DNA from: Pseudomonadota bacterium
Lineage (GTDB): Bacteria; Pseudomonadota; Gammaproteobacteria; Steroidobacterales; Steroidobacteraceae
Length of the DNA stretch: 64,000 nucleotides
Reading direction: 5' to 3'
Assembly (NCBI GenBank): GCA_021808195.1
Contig: JAKBCE010000012.1
Span: forward strand, 1 to 64,000
Part shown: in pieces, positions 8,238 to 17,465 of the stretch
How positions within the stretch are numbered: the first letter of the stretch is position 1
Layout of the letters: each line of letters begins with the position of its first letter
Translations under genes and position numbers: made by a program
The notes under the pieces: generated by a model
The model's database searches: none
What the model saw: only the letters and a program-made list of their open reading frames with translations
Told to the model about the DNA's origin: nothing

Positions 8238-8936
8238 ATGCCCGACTCGCAGCCAGACGCTGGGGTGCTCGAGGTGTCGGTGATCATTCCGACCCTCAAT
8301 GCCGCGCGCCATCTGCCCGCGACGATCGGTGTCTTGCGCGGCGTGCGCGAGGTGATCATCGTCGACGGGGGTTCGCACGATGACACGGTCGCGATCGCGC
8401 ACCGCCTGGGCGCGCGGGTGCTGGTGTCAGAGCCGGGCCGCGGTGTGCAGTTGCAGGTCGGGGCGAGCGCCGCGCTGTCGCAGTGGCTGCTGTTCGTACA
8501 TGCCGATACCGTTCTCTGTCATGACTGGCGTGGGGCGGTGCGGGCATTCACTGCGCCTCCTGCCCATCGCCGACGTGCGGCGACATTCGCGCTCGGACTC
8601 GACGATCCGAGTGCTGCGGCCCGGCGGCTGGAGCGTCGAGTTGCCTGGCGCGTACGTCATCTTGGCCTCGCGTACGGCGATCAGGGTCTGCTGATTCATC
8701 GCGAGCTGTACGCCTCACTTGGCGGGTTTCGGGCCTGGCCGTTGATGGAGGACGTCGATCTGGTGCGCCGCATCGGCAAGCGTCGGCTATCGCTGCTTGC
8801 GGCCGTTGCGCGCACCTCCGCCGAGCGATGGCGCGCGCAGGGTTGGCGTCGGCGCAGCGCCCGCAACCTGCTCTGCCTCGCACTGTACTTCCTCGGCATA
8901 CCGCCACAGCTGATCGTGAGGATTTACCAGCGATGA
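8238..8936 (+). CDS. Glycosyltransferase-like protein, TIGR04283 family (GT-A fold)
   Basis: This 232-residue family-2 type transferase has the nucleotide-sugar site in VSVIIPTLNAARHL, IVDGGSHDDT and a metal-binding HADT in place of DxD. An ED motif follows in LMEDVDLVRRIGKR. The family is described as the rSAM-associated transferase 2 and commonly stands beside TIGR04282 proteins and radical SAM genes; the reaction is not established. A strong ribosome site (GGGGGAGG) precedes ATG 8238, 11 bases after the flavoprotein stop. Its stop overlaps the next start (ATGA). Confidence 0.85.
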   Translation: MPDSQPDAGVLEVSVIIPTLNAARHLPATIGVLRGVREVIIVDGGSHDDTVAIAHRLGARVLVSEPGRGVQLQVGASAALSQWLLFVHADTVLCHDWRGAVRAFTAPPAHRRRAATFALGLDDPSAAARRLERRVAWRVRHLGLAYGDQGLLIHRELYASLGGFRAWPLMEDVDLVRRIGKRRLSLLAAVARTSAERWRAQGWRRRSARNLLCLALYFLGIPPQLIVRIYQR

Positions 8937-9520
8937 ACGCTGCGCATCTGGTGATTTTCACACGAGTGCCCCGGGCGGGTCAGGGCAAGCGGCGTCTGGC
9001 CCGCGATATCGGCGACATCGGCGCATTTAGATTTCAGTATGTGATGGTAGCGCGGCTGCTGCGCACGCTCGCTCGGGATCGGCGTTGGCGGACGTGGCTC
9101 GCTGTGACCCCGGAGCGCTGCGGACCTTGGCCGGCGTCCTTGAGCGTGCTGGCGCAGGGACGCGGCTCCCTCGGGCAGCGGATGGCTGCGGTCCTTGCGC
9201 AGCTGCCGCCCGGACCGGCGGTGATTGTCGGCAGTGACATTCCGGGTATCCGCGCCGCAGACGTGCGCGCTGCATTTCGTGCCCTGGGGTCGCACGATGT
9301 GGTCGTGGGACCTGCGCGCGACGGTGGCTACTGGCTTATCGGGTTGCGACGGCCGCTGCCGCGAATCGATCCCTTTGCGCACGTACGCTGGTCGAGTGAG
9401 CATGCGCTCGAGGACACGCTGCGCAATTTCAACGGCCGACGCATCGCGCGATTGCGCACGCTGGCCGATGTGGATAATGGCGAGGACTGGCAACGCTTTC
9501 AGCGCGGCGAACTCGCTTGA
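8933..9520 (+). CDS. TIGR04282 / DUF2064 nucleotidyltransferase-like protein
   Basis: This 195-residue GT-A-fold protein of the CofC-like rSAM-associated transferase 1 family has the N-terminal FTRVPRAGQGKRRLA, which corresponds to the family's PxxGxxKTRL nucleotide-binding loop. GSDIPGI supplies the metal-binding Asp, and VVGPARDGGYWLIGL is the family signature. ATG 8933 overlaps the upstream stop by four bases. It closes the operon that began with the radical SAM gene. The pairing of TIGR04282 and TIGR04283 with a radical SAM enzyme, transporter and flavoprotein is recurrent in bacteria, but its product is not known to me. In related clusters with ArsS it belongs to arsenosugar synthesis. 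Confidence 0.85.
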   Translation: MNAAHLVIFTRVPRAGQGKRRLARDIGDIGAFRFQYVMVARLLRTLARDRRWRTWLAVTPERCGPWPASLSVLAQGRGSLGQRMAAVLAQLPPGPAVIVGSDIPGIRAADVRAAFRALGSHDVVVGPARDGGYWLIGLRRPLPRIDPFAHVRWSSEHALEDTLRNFNGRRIARLRTLADVDNGEDWQRFQRGELA

Positions 9521-10180
9521 GACGCGAGCCGTGCGCCGCCCCGTCTGCAGCCGTCGCCATCAAAGAACGTGACGGTGTTGCAACAGGACCTTCGACGGCT
9601 GGCGCGTTGCGACCCGTGCCGTGACGATACCGTTGGCATCGTCTTGTGTACAGCAGATGTCGCCGAGATTCGCGCGCGCATTGATGGCAGTCGAATATCG
9701 ATGAACACTTCTGGCGCACCTTGGCGGATCCCGATGCGAAAAGCCAATACATAGGAGCGACGGGTCGTGCTCGTGCCGTTACCGCCATTGAACAGGGCGC
9801 GCCTGTCAGTCCTGTCGTAGCCGAGGCCGCCGCGCCCGCGCGAACGTCTCTGGAGGCGAAGCCATAAATCACCGTGCGGCGGTCGAATTGATAGGACCGG
9901 GGCACCTTCGGCCCGATGCCTGATTGTCGGCTCGATTGCGGATCGCCCGGTGCTGGCCCGCCGCGCATAGACTCAGAGCCAGCGGCAGCGCAACCGTCTT
10001 GCCTCACGAGGCGCGAGCGGCGGGGGTGGCGGGTACGCCAGGGCTGATGGGGCGGCGTGCCAGCCGGCTTCGCACGGTCTCGTGCAGGACAGCCAGGAGA
10101 CGCGTTGGCAGTCTTATTCTAGTTTGTGCGGCAGAAAGAGTACGGCAGCGGATCGTGCCGGTACGTGTGCGGCGAAGCGG
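9521..10180. other. Region without a supportable gene
   Basis: About 660 bases lie between the transferase operon and the minus-strand TVP38 gene. Minus-strand frames contain stretches that look somewhat coding (for example VLAFRIGIRQGAPEVFIDIRLP near 9700), but these switch frame and match no family I recognise. They may be a gene remnant. No RNA gene or repeat was seen. Confidence 0.4.
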
Positions 10181-10864
10181 TCACGGATGCAGCTCCCGGG
10201 CAAGCTCGCGCCGCACGAAATGAGTGAGCAGGACGACCAGCAGGATCGTGGCCGCGAGACCGGTCCAGAGCAACAGCTCGCCCGGTCGGCCGGCCTCGGT
10301 GCGGCCGCGAAGCACGGCGGACAGATTGGCTGCGGCGGTACCGACGTACACATAGAGCAGACCACCCGGTAGCATGCCGATCCACGAGGCGAGCAGGTAG
10401 TCACGCGGGCGCACCGCCGTGATGCTGTATGCGTAGTTGAGCAGGCCGAAGGGGATGAGCGGCGAGAGACGGGTGAGCAATACGATCCAGAAGCCGTGAC
10501 GTGCGGTCGCACGCTCGAGGGCGTGGAATTTCGGCCAGCCTGCGCTGCGCCGCTCGATCCAGCCGCGTGCCAGAGTTCGACCGATGAAGAAGGCGACCGT
10601 CGCTCCGAGCGTACTACCGATCGACACCAGCACGAACCCACGTACGAGCCCGAAGATCGCACCGGCGGCGAGCGTGAGCAGCGAATCGGGCAGCAGCGCT
10701 ATGGCGGTGAGGATATACACGAGGATGAATGGAACCGACGCGCGGTCCCGATGGGCCGCGAGCCAGCCGAGTGCGGGTGCCAGAGCGAATTTCACCACGA
10801 CGAAAAGGATCGCGGCCCCGGCAAGCAGGGCCAAGCCATAAGTGGCGTGTACGCGGAACCTCAC
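10181..10864 (-). CDS. TVP38/TMEM64 (DedA-like) membrane protein
   Basis: This inner-membrane protein has about five or six hydrophobic segments and the SNARE-associated/VTT domain signature: LLPDSLLTLAAGAIFG, then GSTLGATVAFFIGRTLARGW, then LTRLSPLIPFGLLNYAYSITAVRPRDYL. The family has roles in lipid scrambling and metal homeostasis, and often accompanies rSAM/TIGR04282 clusters and mercuric-reductase-like proteins. I chose GTG 10864, giving about 227 residues. The frame is open further upstream, but that part overlaps the preceding DsbG-like gene. A tempting ATGA start at 10914 lies in another frame and stops after 18 codons, so an early frameshift in the true N-terminus is possible. Confidence 0.8.
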   Translation of the reverse strand: MRFRVHATYGLALLAGAAILFVVVKFALAPALGWLAAHRDRASVPFILVYILTAIALLPDSLLTLAAGAIFGLVRGFVLVSIGSTLGATVAFFIGRTLARGWIERRSAGWPKFHALERATARHGFWIVLLTRLSPLIPFGLLNYAYSITAVRPRDYLLASWIGMLPGGLLYVYVGTAAANLSAVLRGRTEAGRPGELLLWTGLAATILLVVLLTHFVRRELARELHP

Positions 10865-10910
10865 CGCAGGGGTCGCAGCAGCAGATGGGGCTGGGGGCGT
10901 TCTGCAGCGC

Positions 10911-11540
10911 TCATGGGGGTGTCCTTCGACCCTGCGCGCCAGACACCGACCCCGAATGTACGCGCGGGACACTGGCCATCGAGATGATGCGCGCAAGATC
11001 CCGCTGGGCGGGTAATCCTCCGATCACGTAAACCTTACCCTGAGCGTCGGCGAAGACCAAACCTGGGGTGCCGTTGATGCCAAATGCCCGCATGAGCTCG
11101 AGATTGCCCTCGAGCGTGCGCAGGTCCGCGGCACTGGGGTGCGCGATGGGGCGAATGCCCCCGCGCCGATCCGGGCCTCCTCCCCAGTGCAGCTCGTTCG
11201 CGCGCAGCGCCTGGGCCGGATGGGGGGCATTGAAGATGGCCGCTGCTTTGCCGGGGCTGCTTGCCGAGATCACACCGATCAGTATGTTGCGCACCTGCAG
11301 GCCCGCACGGTAGTAGGGTTGCAGCTCAACCCACAGGGTATGACAGTAGGGGCAATTGGCGTCCATGAACACGTAAATGACGTGATGCGGATGGGAACTG
11401 CCCTGGCGGATCCAGCGGGACTGCTGCAGAGCTCGCATCGAACCGGCTGCGATCGGAACCTGCGCGCGAGCAGCGCCCGCGAGCAGCGCCCCGAACAGGG
11501 CCGCAGTCAGCCAAACCCATCGCGCCATTGCACCACGCAT
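10911..11540 (-). CDS. DsbG/DsbC-like periplasmic thiol:disulfide interchange protein
   Basis: This 209-residue exported thioredoxin-fold protein has a signal peptide (hydrophobic residues about 8-26, ending ARA-Q). The active site is C63-P-Y-C66 in FMDANCPYCH and the cis-proline loop is NGTPGLVF. DsbG-like members keep reduced cysteines or isomerise disulfides in the periplasm. ATG 11540 was chosen because GGAGGA stands 8 bases before it; ATG 11528 is the alternative. The N-terminal dimerisation domain of DsbC/DsbG is short or absent here, so it may be monomeric. Its C-terminus overlaps the region before the TVP38 gene, so the two are probably co-transcribed. Confidence 0.82.
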   Translation of the reverse strand: MRGAMARWVWLTAALFGALLAGAARAQVPIAAGSMRALQQSRWIRQGSSHPHHVIYVFMDANCPYCHTLWVELQPYYRAGLQVRNILIGVISASSPGKAAAIFNAPHPAQALRANELHWGGGPDRRGGIRPIAHPSAADLRTLEGNLELMRAFGINGTPGLVFADAQGKVYVIGGLPAQRDLARIISMASVPRVHSGSVSGAQGRRTPP

Positions 11541-12106
11541 CCTCAGAATCCTCCGCCAAGATGCCATTGACTCCGCTCTTGTAGCGTAGATATTGCGCCG
11601 ACTGTACCGCGACGCCCGCGCCGCGCGCATCCCCAGCGGCGTGCCTCTGGGACGCGGTGCGCTCAGCCGCGATGGGGCGAGGACAGATCGATGGGCAGCG
11701 GCTTCGGCGTGAGCGGATTTCGCGGTCAAAACTTGCAATTGCGGGGGGCTGGCCATAACCTTCACCGCGCACAAATAATGTTGTGTCGCAGCAGGAGCGG
11801 GTGGCGGCCCGGGGAGTGCCCGGCGAGGCGATCGCGCGGGTCGAGACGCCTTCTTTTCCGGTTCGCTCTCGAGCCAGCGAGCGGAGCCCGGCGGGGAGTC
11901 ACGCCCAGGTCCTGACCAGGCCGGCTGTGGCCATCTGTTCGCCCAGTGGTCCTGCGTATCGAGGTGATGCGTGTTGCCGCTACCAGAGCTGGCGCCAGTG
12001 GCGTCTTCTGGCGCCGCGCGGGTCGGTCTGTGTTCGTTCTGGCTGTTCAGTTGCAGGGTCGTGCCGCGGCCAGGTGTGGTGGCGACGGTCCGGCGAGGTG
12101 AGGATC

Positions 12107-12943
12107 TTGGATACGCTGCATGCGCTTCTGTTCGCCGTTCTACAGGGCGCGACCGAATTGTTTCCCGTCAGTTCGCTCGGTCATGCGGTCATCGTACCGG
12201 CACTGCTGCATTGGCCGATCGACCAGGCTGCGCCGGGCTTCTTGCCTTTTCTCGTCATGCTGCATCTGGGCACTGCGACCGCGTTGCTGCTCTATTTTCG
12301 TGCCGACTGGCTCGCCATGCTCGCCGGTGTGCTCGGTCGGGGTGAGGCGGCGCAGAATGCGGCGCAGCGTGGCATGCTTGTGCGGCTGATCGTGGCAACC
12401 ATTCCGGCGGTGATCATAGGCTTCACGTTGAAAAAGCCGCTCGCTCACCTGTTTGCGAACCCGTTTGCCTCGGCGCTGTTTCTGATCGGCAATGCAGGGC
12501 TGCTGTGGGTCGGCGAGGCGCTGCGCCGCGCGGGCGCACGGCGGACCGAGCAGCTTTCGTATCTCGATGCACTCATCATCGGTGCCTACCAGTGCCTGGC
12601 GTTTCTGCCGGGAATCTCGCGCTCGGGTGCGACCATCGTGGGGGGGCTGTCGCGCGGCATCGACCACGAGGCCGCAGCGCGCTTCACGTTTCTCATGGGC
12701 ACCCCGGTGATCTTCGCCGCGGCTGCGCTCGAAGTGCCCAAACTGGTCCACGGCCACTTGCTGCATGCGCTGTTCGGACCGGCTCTGCTGGCGGCCGTGG
12801 CTGCCGGAGTCGTCGCTTACGCCAGCAGCGCTTTCCTGATGCGCTATTTCCGCAAGCACGACGTCTGGGCGCTCTCGCCGTTCGCCTGGTACTGTCTGGT
12901 GGCAGGGGCGTTGTCGGCTGCGGCCTTCGGCTTCGGCTGGTAA
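12107..12943 (+). CDS. uppP: Undecaprenyl-diphosphate phosphatase UppP (BacA)
   Basis: This is a 278-residue integral membrane phosphatase that recycles undecaprenyl pyrophosphate for cell-wall and polysaccharide synthesis. Family signatures are LQGATELFPVSSLGHAVIV near the N-terminus (Glu-rich catalytic motif) and FLPGISRSGATIVGGLSRG (PGxSRSxxT) in the second half. About eight hydrophobic segments are visible. Homologues begin M-D-x-L-H-A, which matches TTG 12107 (LDTLHALL). The purine-rich GAGGTGAGGA stands just before it, and GTG 12098 is an alternative. The longer upstream reading frame from 11783 is low-complexity and unlikely to be translated. A short inverted repeat (AACGGG/CCCGTT) follows the stop. 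Confidence 0.9.
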   Translation: MDTLHALLFAVLQGATELFPVSSLGHAVIVPALLHWPIDQAAPGFLPFLVMLHLGTATALLLYFRADWLAMLAGVLGRGEAAQNAAQRGMLVRLIVATIPAVIIGFTLKKPLAHLFANPFASALFLIGNAGLLWVGEALRRAGARRTEQLSYLDALIIGAYQCLAFLPGISRSGATIVGGLSRGIDHEAAARFTFLMGTPVIFAAAALEVPKLVHGHLLHALFGPALLAAVAAGVVAYASSAFLMRYFRKHDVWALSPFAWYCLVAGALSAAAFGFGW

Positions 12944-12959
12944 CGGGACGCAGCCCGTT
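12942..12959 (+). terminator. Short inverted repeat at the uppP stop
   Basis: AACGGG and CCCGTT pair around a 6-nt loop directly at the stop codon. No T-run follows, so termination is uncertain. Confidence 0.25.
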
Positions 12960-13212
12960 CCGAGTCCCGTTGCATGCGGGCGGCTCGGCTAGCCACTGCG
13001 GCGTAGCCTGCGAATCCGGCACTGTGCACAGCACGACGGTCGAGTTAGGGCGCTGCGCGGAATACGCGTATTGTCCGCCGCAGCCGATGCACCCAATCTG
13101 ACCGACGGCGGCTTCGGCGAGAGCCCTCGAACGAGGCGCGCAGGCCGCCTTGGCGCGCGTTGTGGTGCACAACGCCCGACTGATGCGATACACCAAGGTG
13201 GCCTTCAGATTG

Positions 13213-14454
13213 ATGCGGCGAACTGCACTGCGATCGAGCGCTCGCCGACCGGCACAGCCCGAAGGCGACCCGGGGCAGGCCACTGTGCGCGGAGCAGGGG
13301 CGCGCCTGCACCCGGATGTCTTTCGACTCGGCGTGGTCAGCCTGCTGACGGACGTCAGTTCGGAGATGATTTTCGCCGTATTTGCGATCTTCTTCACGAC
13401 CATCGCCGCTGGGTCAGCTGCGCTGCTCGGTGTCATCGAGGGTCTCGCCGATTTTGCCTCGTGCGCCTTGGACTATTTGGCCGGTTGGCTCTCCGATCGC
13501 AGTGGGCGGCGTAAAGCGCTCGCGGTGTTCGGCTACGGATTCTCGACACTGGCCAAACTCATCCTGCTCGTCGCGAACTCCGTCCCGGCGCTTGGTGCGT
13601 TTCGGATCGTGGAGCGGCTGGGCAAGAGTTTCCGGGGTCCGCCGCGGGATGCTTGGCTGGCCTCGGTTGCGGCACCGAGCGCGCGCGGCTATGCGTTCGG
13701 CGTGCACAAGGCGCTCGACAAGTCCGGTGCGGTGCTCGGGCCGCTGCTCGCGTGGTTCTTGCTGCATCGACTGGGAGCGACGGTCGAGGCCTATCGGACT
13801 GTGTTTCGTGTGGCCTTCGTGCCTGCGCTGCTCGCGGTGGTCCTGCTGCTGTTCCTCACCGAACGGAGCGCCGGGCGGTATGAACGTGAACCGTTGCTGT
13901 CGGCATGGCGAACGCTCCCCAGCGGCTTCAAGCGCTATCTTGGGGTCGCGGCGATCTTCTCACTCGGCTATTTCAGCTTCGGCTTTCTGCTCTTGCGTGC
14001 GTATCAGATTGGCTTCTCGCTGCCGGACACGGTGCTTCTTTATACGCTGTTCAATGCGACATTCGTCGTTGCGGCACCGTGGGTCGGCCGACTGGGTGAT
14101 CGCATCGGCCGCGGCAGTATCGTGCTGATTGGCTATCTGATCTATCTGCTCATGAACGTCGGCTTTGCGGTGGTCGCGGCCAAATGGGAACTCGCGGCGC
14201 TCTTTGCGGTGTACGGGGTTTTCTACGCCATTGACGAGGCACAAAGTCGCGCGTTCATCGCCGACCTCGAGTCGCAGCGGCGCGCCACGGCGGTCGGTGC
14301 GTATAACTTCCTGACCGGCTCGATCTACCTGCTGGCATCGATCGGCGCAGGTTTACTCTGGGCCGTCGCTCCGAGCCTGATCTTCATGCTTGCCGCCCTC
14401 ACCTCGGCGGGCGCGCTGATCGCGCTGGTTCGGCTGCAGCCCTGGGCACGATGA
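13213..14454 (+). CDS. Major facilitator superfamily transporter
   Basis: This is a 12-helix MFS protein of about 413 residues. The loop between helices 2 and 3 carries the MFS motif (DYLAGWLSDRSGRRKAL) and its second-half copy is WVGRLGDRIGRGSIVL. Other conserved stretches are DVSSEMIFAVFAIFF at helix 1, RIVERLGKSFRGPPRDAWLAS and GVHKALDKSGAVLGPLLAW. This pattern belongs to a group of uncharacterised bacterial MFS proteins. ATG 13213 is preceded by GGTGG 11 bases away; an ATG at 13183 or TTG at 13150 is possible. It is separated from uppP by about 270 bases. The substrate is unknown. Confidence 0.85.
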   Translation: MRRTALRSSARRPAQPEGDPGQATVRGAGARLHPDVFRLGVVSLLTDVSSEMIFAVFAIFFTTIAAGSAALLGVIEGLADFASCALDYLAGWLSDRSGRRKALAVFGYGFSTLAKLILLVANSVPALGAFRIVERLGKSFRGPPRDAWLASVAAPSARGYAFGVHKALDKSGAVLGPLLAWFLLHRLGATVEAYRTVFRVAFVPALLAVVLLLFLTERSAGRYEREPLLSAWRTLPSGFKRYLGVAAIFSLGYFSFGFLLLRAYQIGFSLPDTVLLYTLFNATFVVAAPWVGRLGDRIGRGSIVLIGYLIYLLMNVGFAVVAAKWELAALFAVYGVFYAIDEAQSRAFIADLESQRRATAVGAYNFLTGSIYLLASIGAGLLWAVAPSLIFMLAALTSAGALIALVRLQPWAR

Positions 14455-14529
14455 GCGCCGCACCCGCTGCGCCCGCGAAGGAGGGGGTGGACGAGGTTGC
14501 TCGGCTGCGTGCTCGAAGCGACTTCCCGC

Positions 14530-15225
14530 TCGCATCGGGGTCGTTGAGAGGGATCTGCGCGCCGATTCAGGCAGTGTGGGAACGGAGGTTTTCTCGAAGA
14601 CGATGCCGTGCTGGTTCACCACGAACGTCATGATGCCGGAGTCACCGTATCGGGCCGGATAGGCGAGAAGCGCAAGTCCGCCGCTCAGGCGGCCACGGTT
14701 GAAATAAGTCTTCTCACCACCGAGGGCGAGGGAACCCGGCCCAGCGATTATCCGGAAGCACGTGGCTGCTGGCCCCGGGTACGTGTGAACCGCGGGCCGA
14801 GCGGACTTTGCGGCTGAGCCGGTCGGGTCGGCCAGTACAAACGATCATGCCCACCGGCACGGCTCGTGAAGCGTTGCGCGTAGTGCGGTGCCGAGGTTGA
14901 TCTCGCCACCAGAGTCACATACTGCATCGGCGGCTCGAAGTAGGCTTGGCAGACCTGGAGTACGGCGAGTTCATCGCCTGCGATGCGTTGGTCGAGGCTC
15001 TGCTGCCGAGCGGCGTAATCGAATGTCCAGCCCGCACGGGAGCGAGTCAATGGAAGGGACAGCGGTCAGATCGGCAGAGCGCGCGGCACTCACCAGAGCC
15101 TCGATCGCCCGATCGGCCTTGGCAGTAGGACTGTGCTTCATTTCGGTGGCGTGCGCGACGTCTCTGCCCCAAAAGTCAGGAACGCCAGCGTTACAGTAAA
15201 GCCTGTCTGCGCGATCTGTGACTCG
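14530..15225 (-). pseudogene. Broken DUF2950 gene
   Basis: Pieces of a DUF2950 protein occur in order on the minus strand but in changing frames. They are a hydrophobic leader (GFTVTLAFLTFG), then KADRAIEALVSAARSADLTAV, then GWTFDYAARQQSLDQRIAGDELAVLQVCQAYF, and then HYAQRFTSRAGGHDRLYWP with PQSPLGP. Next come YFNRGRLSGGLALLAYPARYGDSG with IMTFVVNQHGIVFEK, and a final DPDASGKSL in yet another frame. About 50-60 residues between the second and third pieces are missing. DUF2950 genes usually follow DUF3300 genes, and here the remnant lies just downstream of an intact DUF3300 gene. At least three frameshifts and a deletion make it non-functional. The intact family protein is a secreted protein of unknown role. 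Confidence 0.75.
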
Positions 15226-15289
15226 GCTGTGAAGGCGACCGTGTTCCTCTGGGGCGGCTGCGGCGCTCCCGCGGGCGCCACGATCGCGC

Positions 15290-16483
15290 TCACTGGCGGG
15301 GAGGCCGGGTGCTGCGGCCTCTGGCTGGACGCGCTGAGCCAGAGTGGCTGGGAGCAGCGCCGCTGCCGGTGCCTCGCGAGGTCTCCTCCCGCACCCGTGG
15401 GCTGGACCTGAATGACTGGAATGTCGGTGAGCCCCGGCGCAGCGTGCCGGAGGGAGGCGAGGTGTGACGAGGGGCATGTCGGAGCGGTCCGGGAGCGCCT
15501 TGCCAGGCTCCGCGATCCGGTTTGCCTGGGGCCGGGCTGCGCGGGCGCGGGGGGCGCGCTGGTCGCGTCGGAAATCCCGGATGAGCGCGCCAGGAGCGCG
15601 CATCGGGGCCCGGGTAGCGGTGCGTTGTCGCTGCATCGCGATACGGCACGCCGTGTCGATGCGCCGGGTTGTGTCTCCAGGGGCGCACCGGATGACCGCC
15701 GGACCACGGCACCACATAAAACTGATGTCTGCGCCAATTCCAACGCCCCCACCCCCAGTAGGGTCCGACGATGCCAAAGCCGATCCCAAAGGTTAGCAGC
15801 GGCCCCGGCGGACAGAAGCCGGTCGATGGCGGAAAATAAAAGGGCGGATAGGCGGGCCAAGGCCATGCGCCATATATGACGGGCGTGTAGCAGGGCACGT
15901 ACAGCACGTCGACCGAGACCGGTTCTATAACGATCTCATCGTCGCTTGTCGAGACCGTCTCCTCGGGCGAGGAGTGCAGTGCGCCGGAGTCAGCCGCGCG
16001 TCGGCGCAAAAATTGAATAGAATCCATCACGCCCGCCTGTTGGGTCAGAAACGCGTTGCCGAGTCGCTCCGTCCACTCGATGTTCTCGTTCATCATGCGC
16101 AGCACTTCGGGTACCGCGACCAGTCCTTTGACGCTTCGGTCCCAGCTTTGCGCGGCGAGCTGCGTATTCAGATCATCGCCTTGCAGCGCGGCATGGTCAT
16201 CGGCATCGAGCCAGCGTGCCGCTTCAACGATTTCGAGGGGATACGTGGCCGCGCTCAGAATCATGCCGAGCAGAGGATCGGAGTACAGAGCGATAGGCGC
16301 GGTGAGTTGATCGAGTTCGCCCTCGCTCAGTGGGGCGGAACTCTGCGGTGCTGACTCAACTCCGGACGGCTCGACCGTCAGGTCGACGGTGTTGTTCTGT
16401 ACCATGGCCGCACCATGCGAAGCGGCCGCGATGCACATGCCGGCGAGCAGAGCGGCCGTCCATCTGGCGATGCGATTGTTCAT
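15290..16483 (-). CDS. DUF3300 family exported protein
   Basis: This 397-residue exported protein has a signal peptide (hydrophobic about residues 7-24). The DUF3300 domain covers roughly residues 50-215: LTAPIALYSDPLLGMILSAATYPLEIVEAARW, SWDRSVKGLVAVPEVLRMMNENIEWTERLGNAFL and QQAGVMDSIQFLRRRA. The second half is Trp/Pro/Tyr/His-rich, then an Arg/Ser/Pro-rich low-complexity tail. Function is unknown. ATG 16483 has GGGAG nine bases before it. The partner DUF2950 gene downstream is broken. Confidence 0.82.
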   Translation of the reverse strand: MNNRIARWTAALLAGMCIAAASHGAAMVQNNTVDLTVEPSGVESAPQSSAPLSEGELDQLTAPIALYSDPLLGMILSAATYPLEIVEAARWLDADDHAALQGDDLNTQLAAQSWDRSVKGLVAVPEVLRMMNENIEWTERLGNAFLTQQAGVMDSIQFLRRRAADSGALHSSPEETVSTSDDEIVIEPVSVDVLYVPCYTPVIYGAWPWPAYPPFYFPPSTGFCPPGPLLTFGIGFGIVGPYWGWGRWNWRRHQFYVVPWSGGHPVRPWRHNPAHRHGVPYRDAATTHRYPGPDARSWRAHPGFPTRPARPPRPRSPAPGKPDRGAWQGAPGPLRHAPRHTSPPSGTLRRGSPTFQSFRSSPRVREETSRGTGSGAAPSHSGSARPARGRSTRPPRQ

Positions 16484-16826
16484 GAGCATGGACTCCCCGG
16501 CATGACCGGATCCGATAATGGGGTGCGAGGCGTTATGGCCGGTATATGTATTATTGCGTACACAAAGGCGATGTCGAACCCTGCTGCGCGCAGTTGTGTC
16601 TGCAGGGGACAGACCTGGCGAGTTGCTCCTTAAGCGATCAATGTCGACGTGGCGGATCAGAGCAACGGTCGGCAGCCATCCCAATGCGACCCGCCGGATC
16701 AGCGCAAGTTCAAGCAAGACAGAGTGCGGCTGCAACAGACGGGCTTGTACTTATCGACAGCGCCGCGCACGCCCGTAATCTCGCTGGCGCCCGGCGAGTT
16801 AGTACGCCACGACTGGAGGATCTGTA
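16484..16826. other. Divergent intergenic region
   Basis: These 340 bases separate the leftward DUF3300 gene from the rightward urcA-family gene, so they should hold both promoters. No operator or RNA was recognised. A clear GGAGG ribosome site stands before 16827. Confidence 0.5.
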
Positions 16827-17225
16827 ATGAACATTCGCCCCCTTATTCGCACGCTTGGCTCAGCGCTGCTCGTGACAGGACTGTGCTTCGGCACGGCAGC
16901 CTTGGCCAATGAGCTGGCCACGATCAAGATCGAGGCTTCCGTGATCAACAAAAAGGTGATCGAAACGTCTGACATCGGAATACCCACTGAGGAGGTGACC
17001 GTCTCGCGGCGTGTGGGCTACTCAGACCTGAATCTTACGACGCACCTCGGCACCATGGCGCTGCGCGAGCGGGTGAAGAAGGCCGCCGAGCTGGCCTGCA
17101 AGCAGATTGACGAACTGTACCCGCTGGAACGTTCGGAAGCGCCGCAGTGCATCAAGGACGCCATCGCGGCGGCTGACCGCCAGGTCGACGAGGCGATTGC
17201 TGCAGCACACCAGAGCGCCGAATAG
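16827..17225 (+). CDS. UrcA family protein
   Basis: This 132-residue exported protein has a signal peptide (residues 1-27, hydrophobic core LGSALLVTGLCFGTAALA). It carries the UrcA signature: VGYSDLNLTTHLGTMALRERVKKAAELACKQ, with a later Cys (APQCIKDAIAAADRQVDEAIAAA). UrcA proteins are small periplasmic proteins of unknown function common in proteobacteria. The two cysteines in the mature part probably form a disulfide. The start is secured by GGAGG seven bases before the ATG. A weakly related lipoprotein and an outer-membrane barrel follow on the same strand, so an envelope role is plausible but not shown. Confidence 0.82.
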   Translation: MNIRPLIRTLGSALLVTGLCFGTAALANELATIKIEASVINKKVIETSDIGIPTEEVTVSRRVGYSDLNLTTHLGTMALRERVKKAAELACKQIDELYPLERSEAPQCIKDAIAAADRQVDEAIAAAHQSAE

Positions 17226-17465
17226 CAATCCCGAGGGGTGAGTGCAACCCGCCGTGGCCCGCTTCGCGAGCGGGCACGGCGGCTGGTGAGGAGCAACCGG
17301 GCGAGTGGGCACCGGGCACACGGACGCAGGGTGCGGCTGCAGCATCACAGGTGCAGGTCCGTTCGGGAAGATTGGCGTTATACTGAGGGTGCACGCCGGC
17401 GTCCGGCAACGCATTGGGAGCGGACGGACTGTGCGTGCAGCAGGCGCGTGGAGGCGGCTCGCCAC

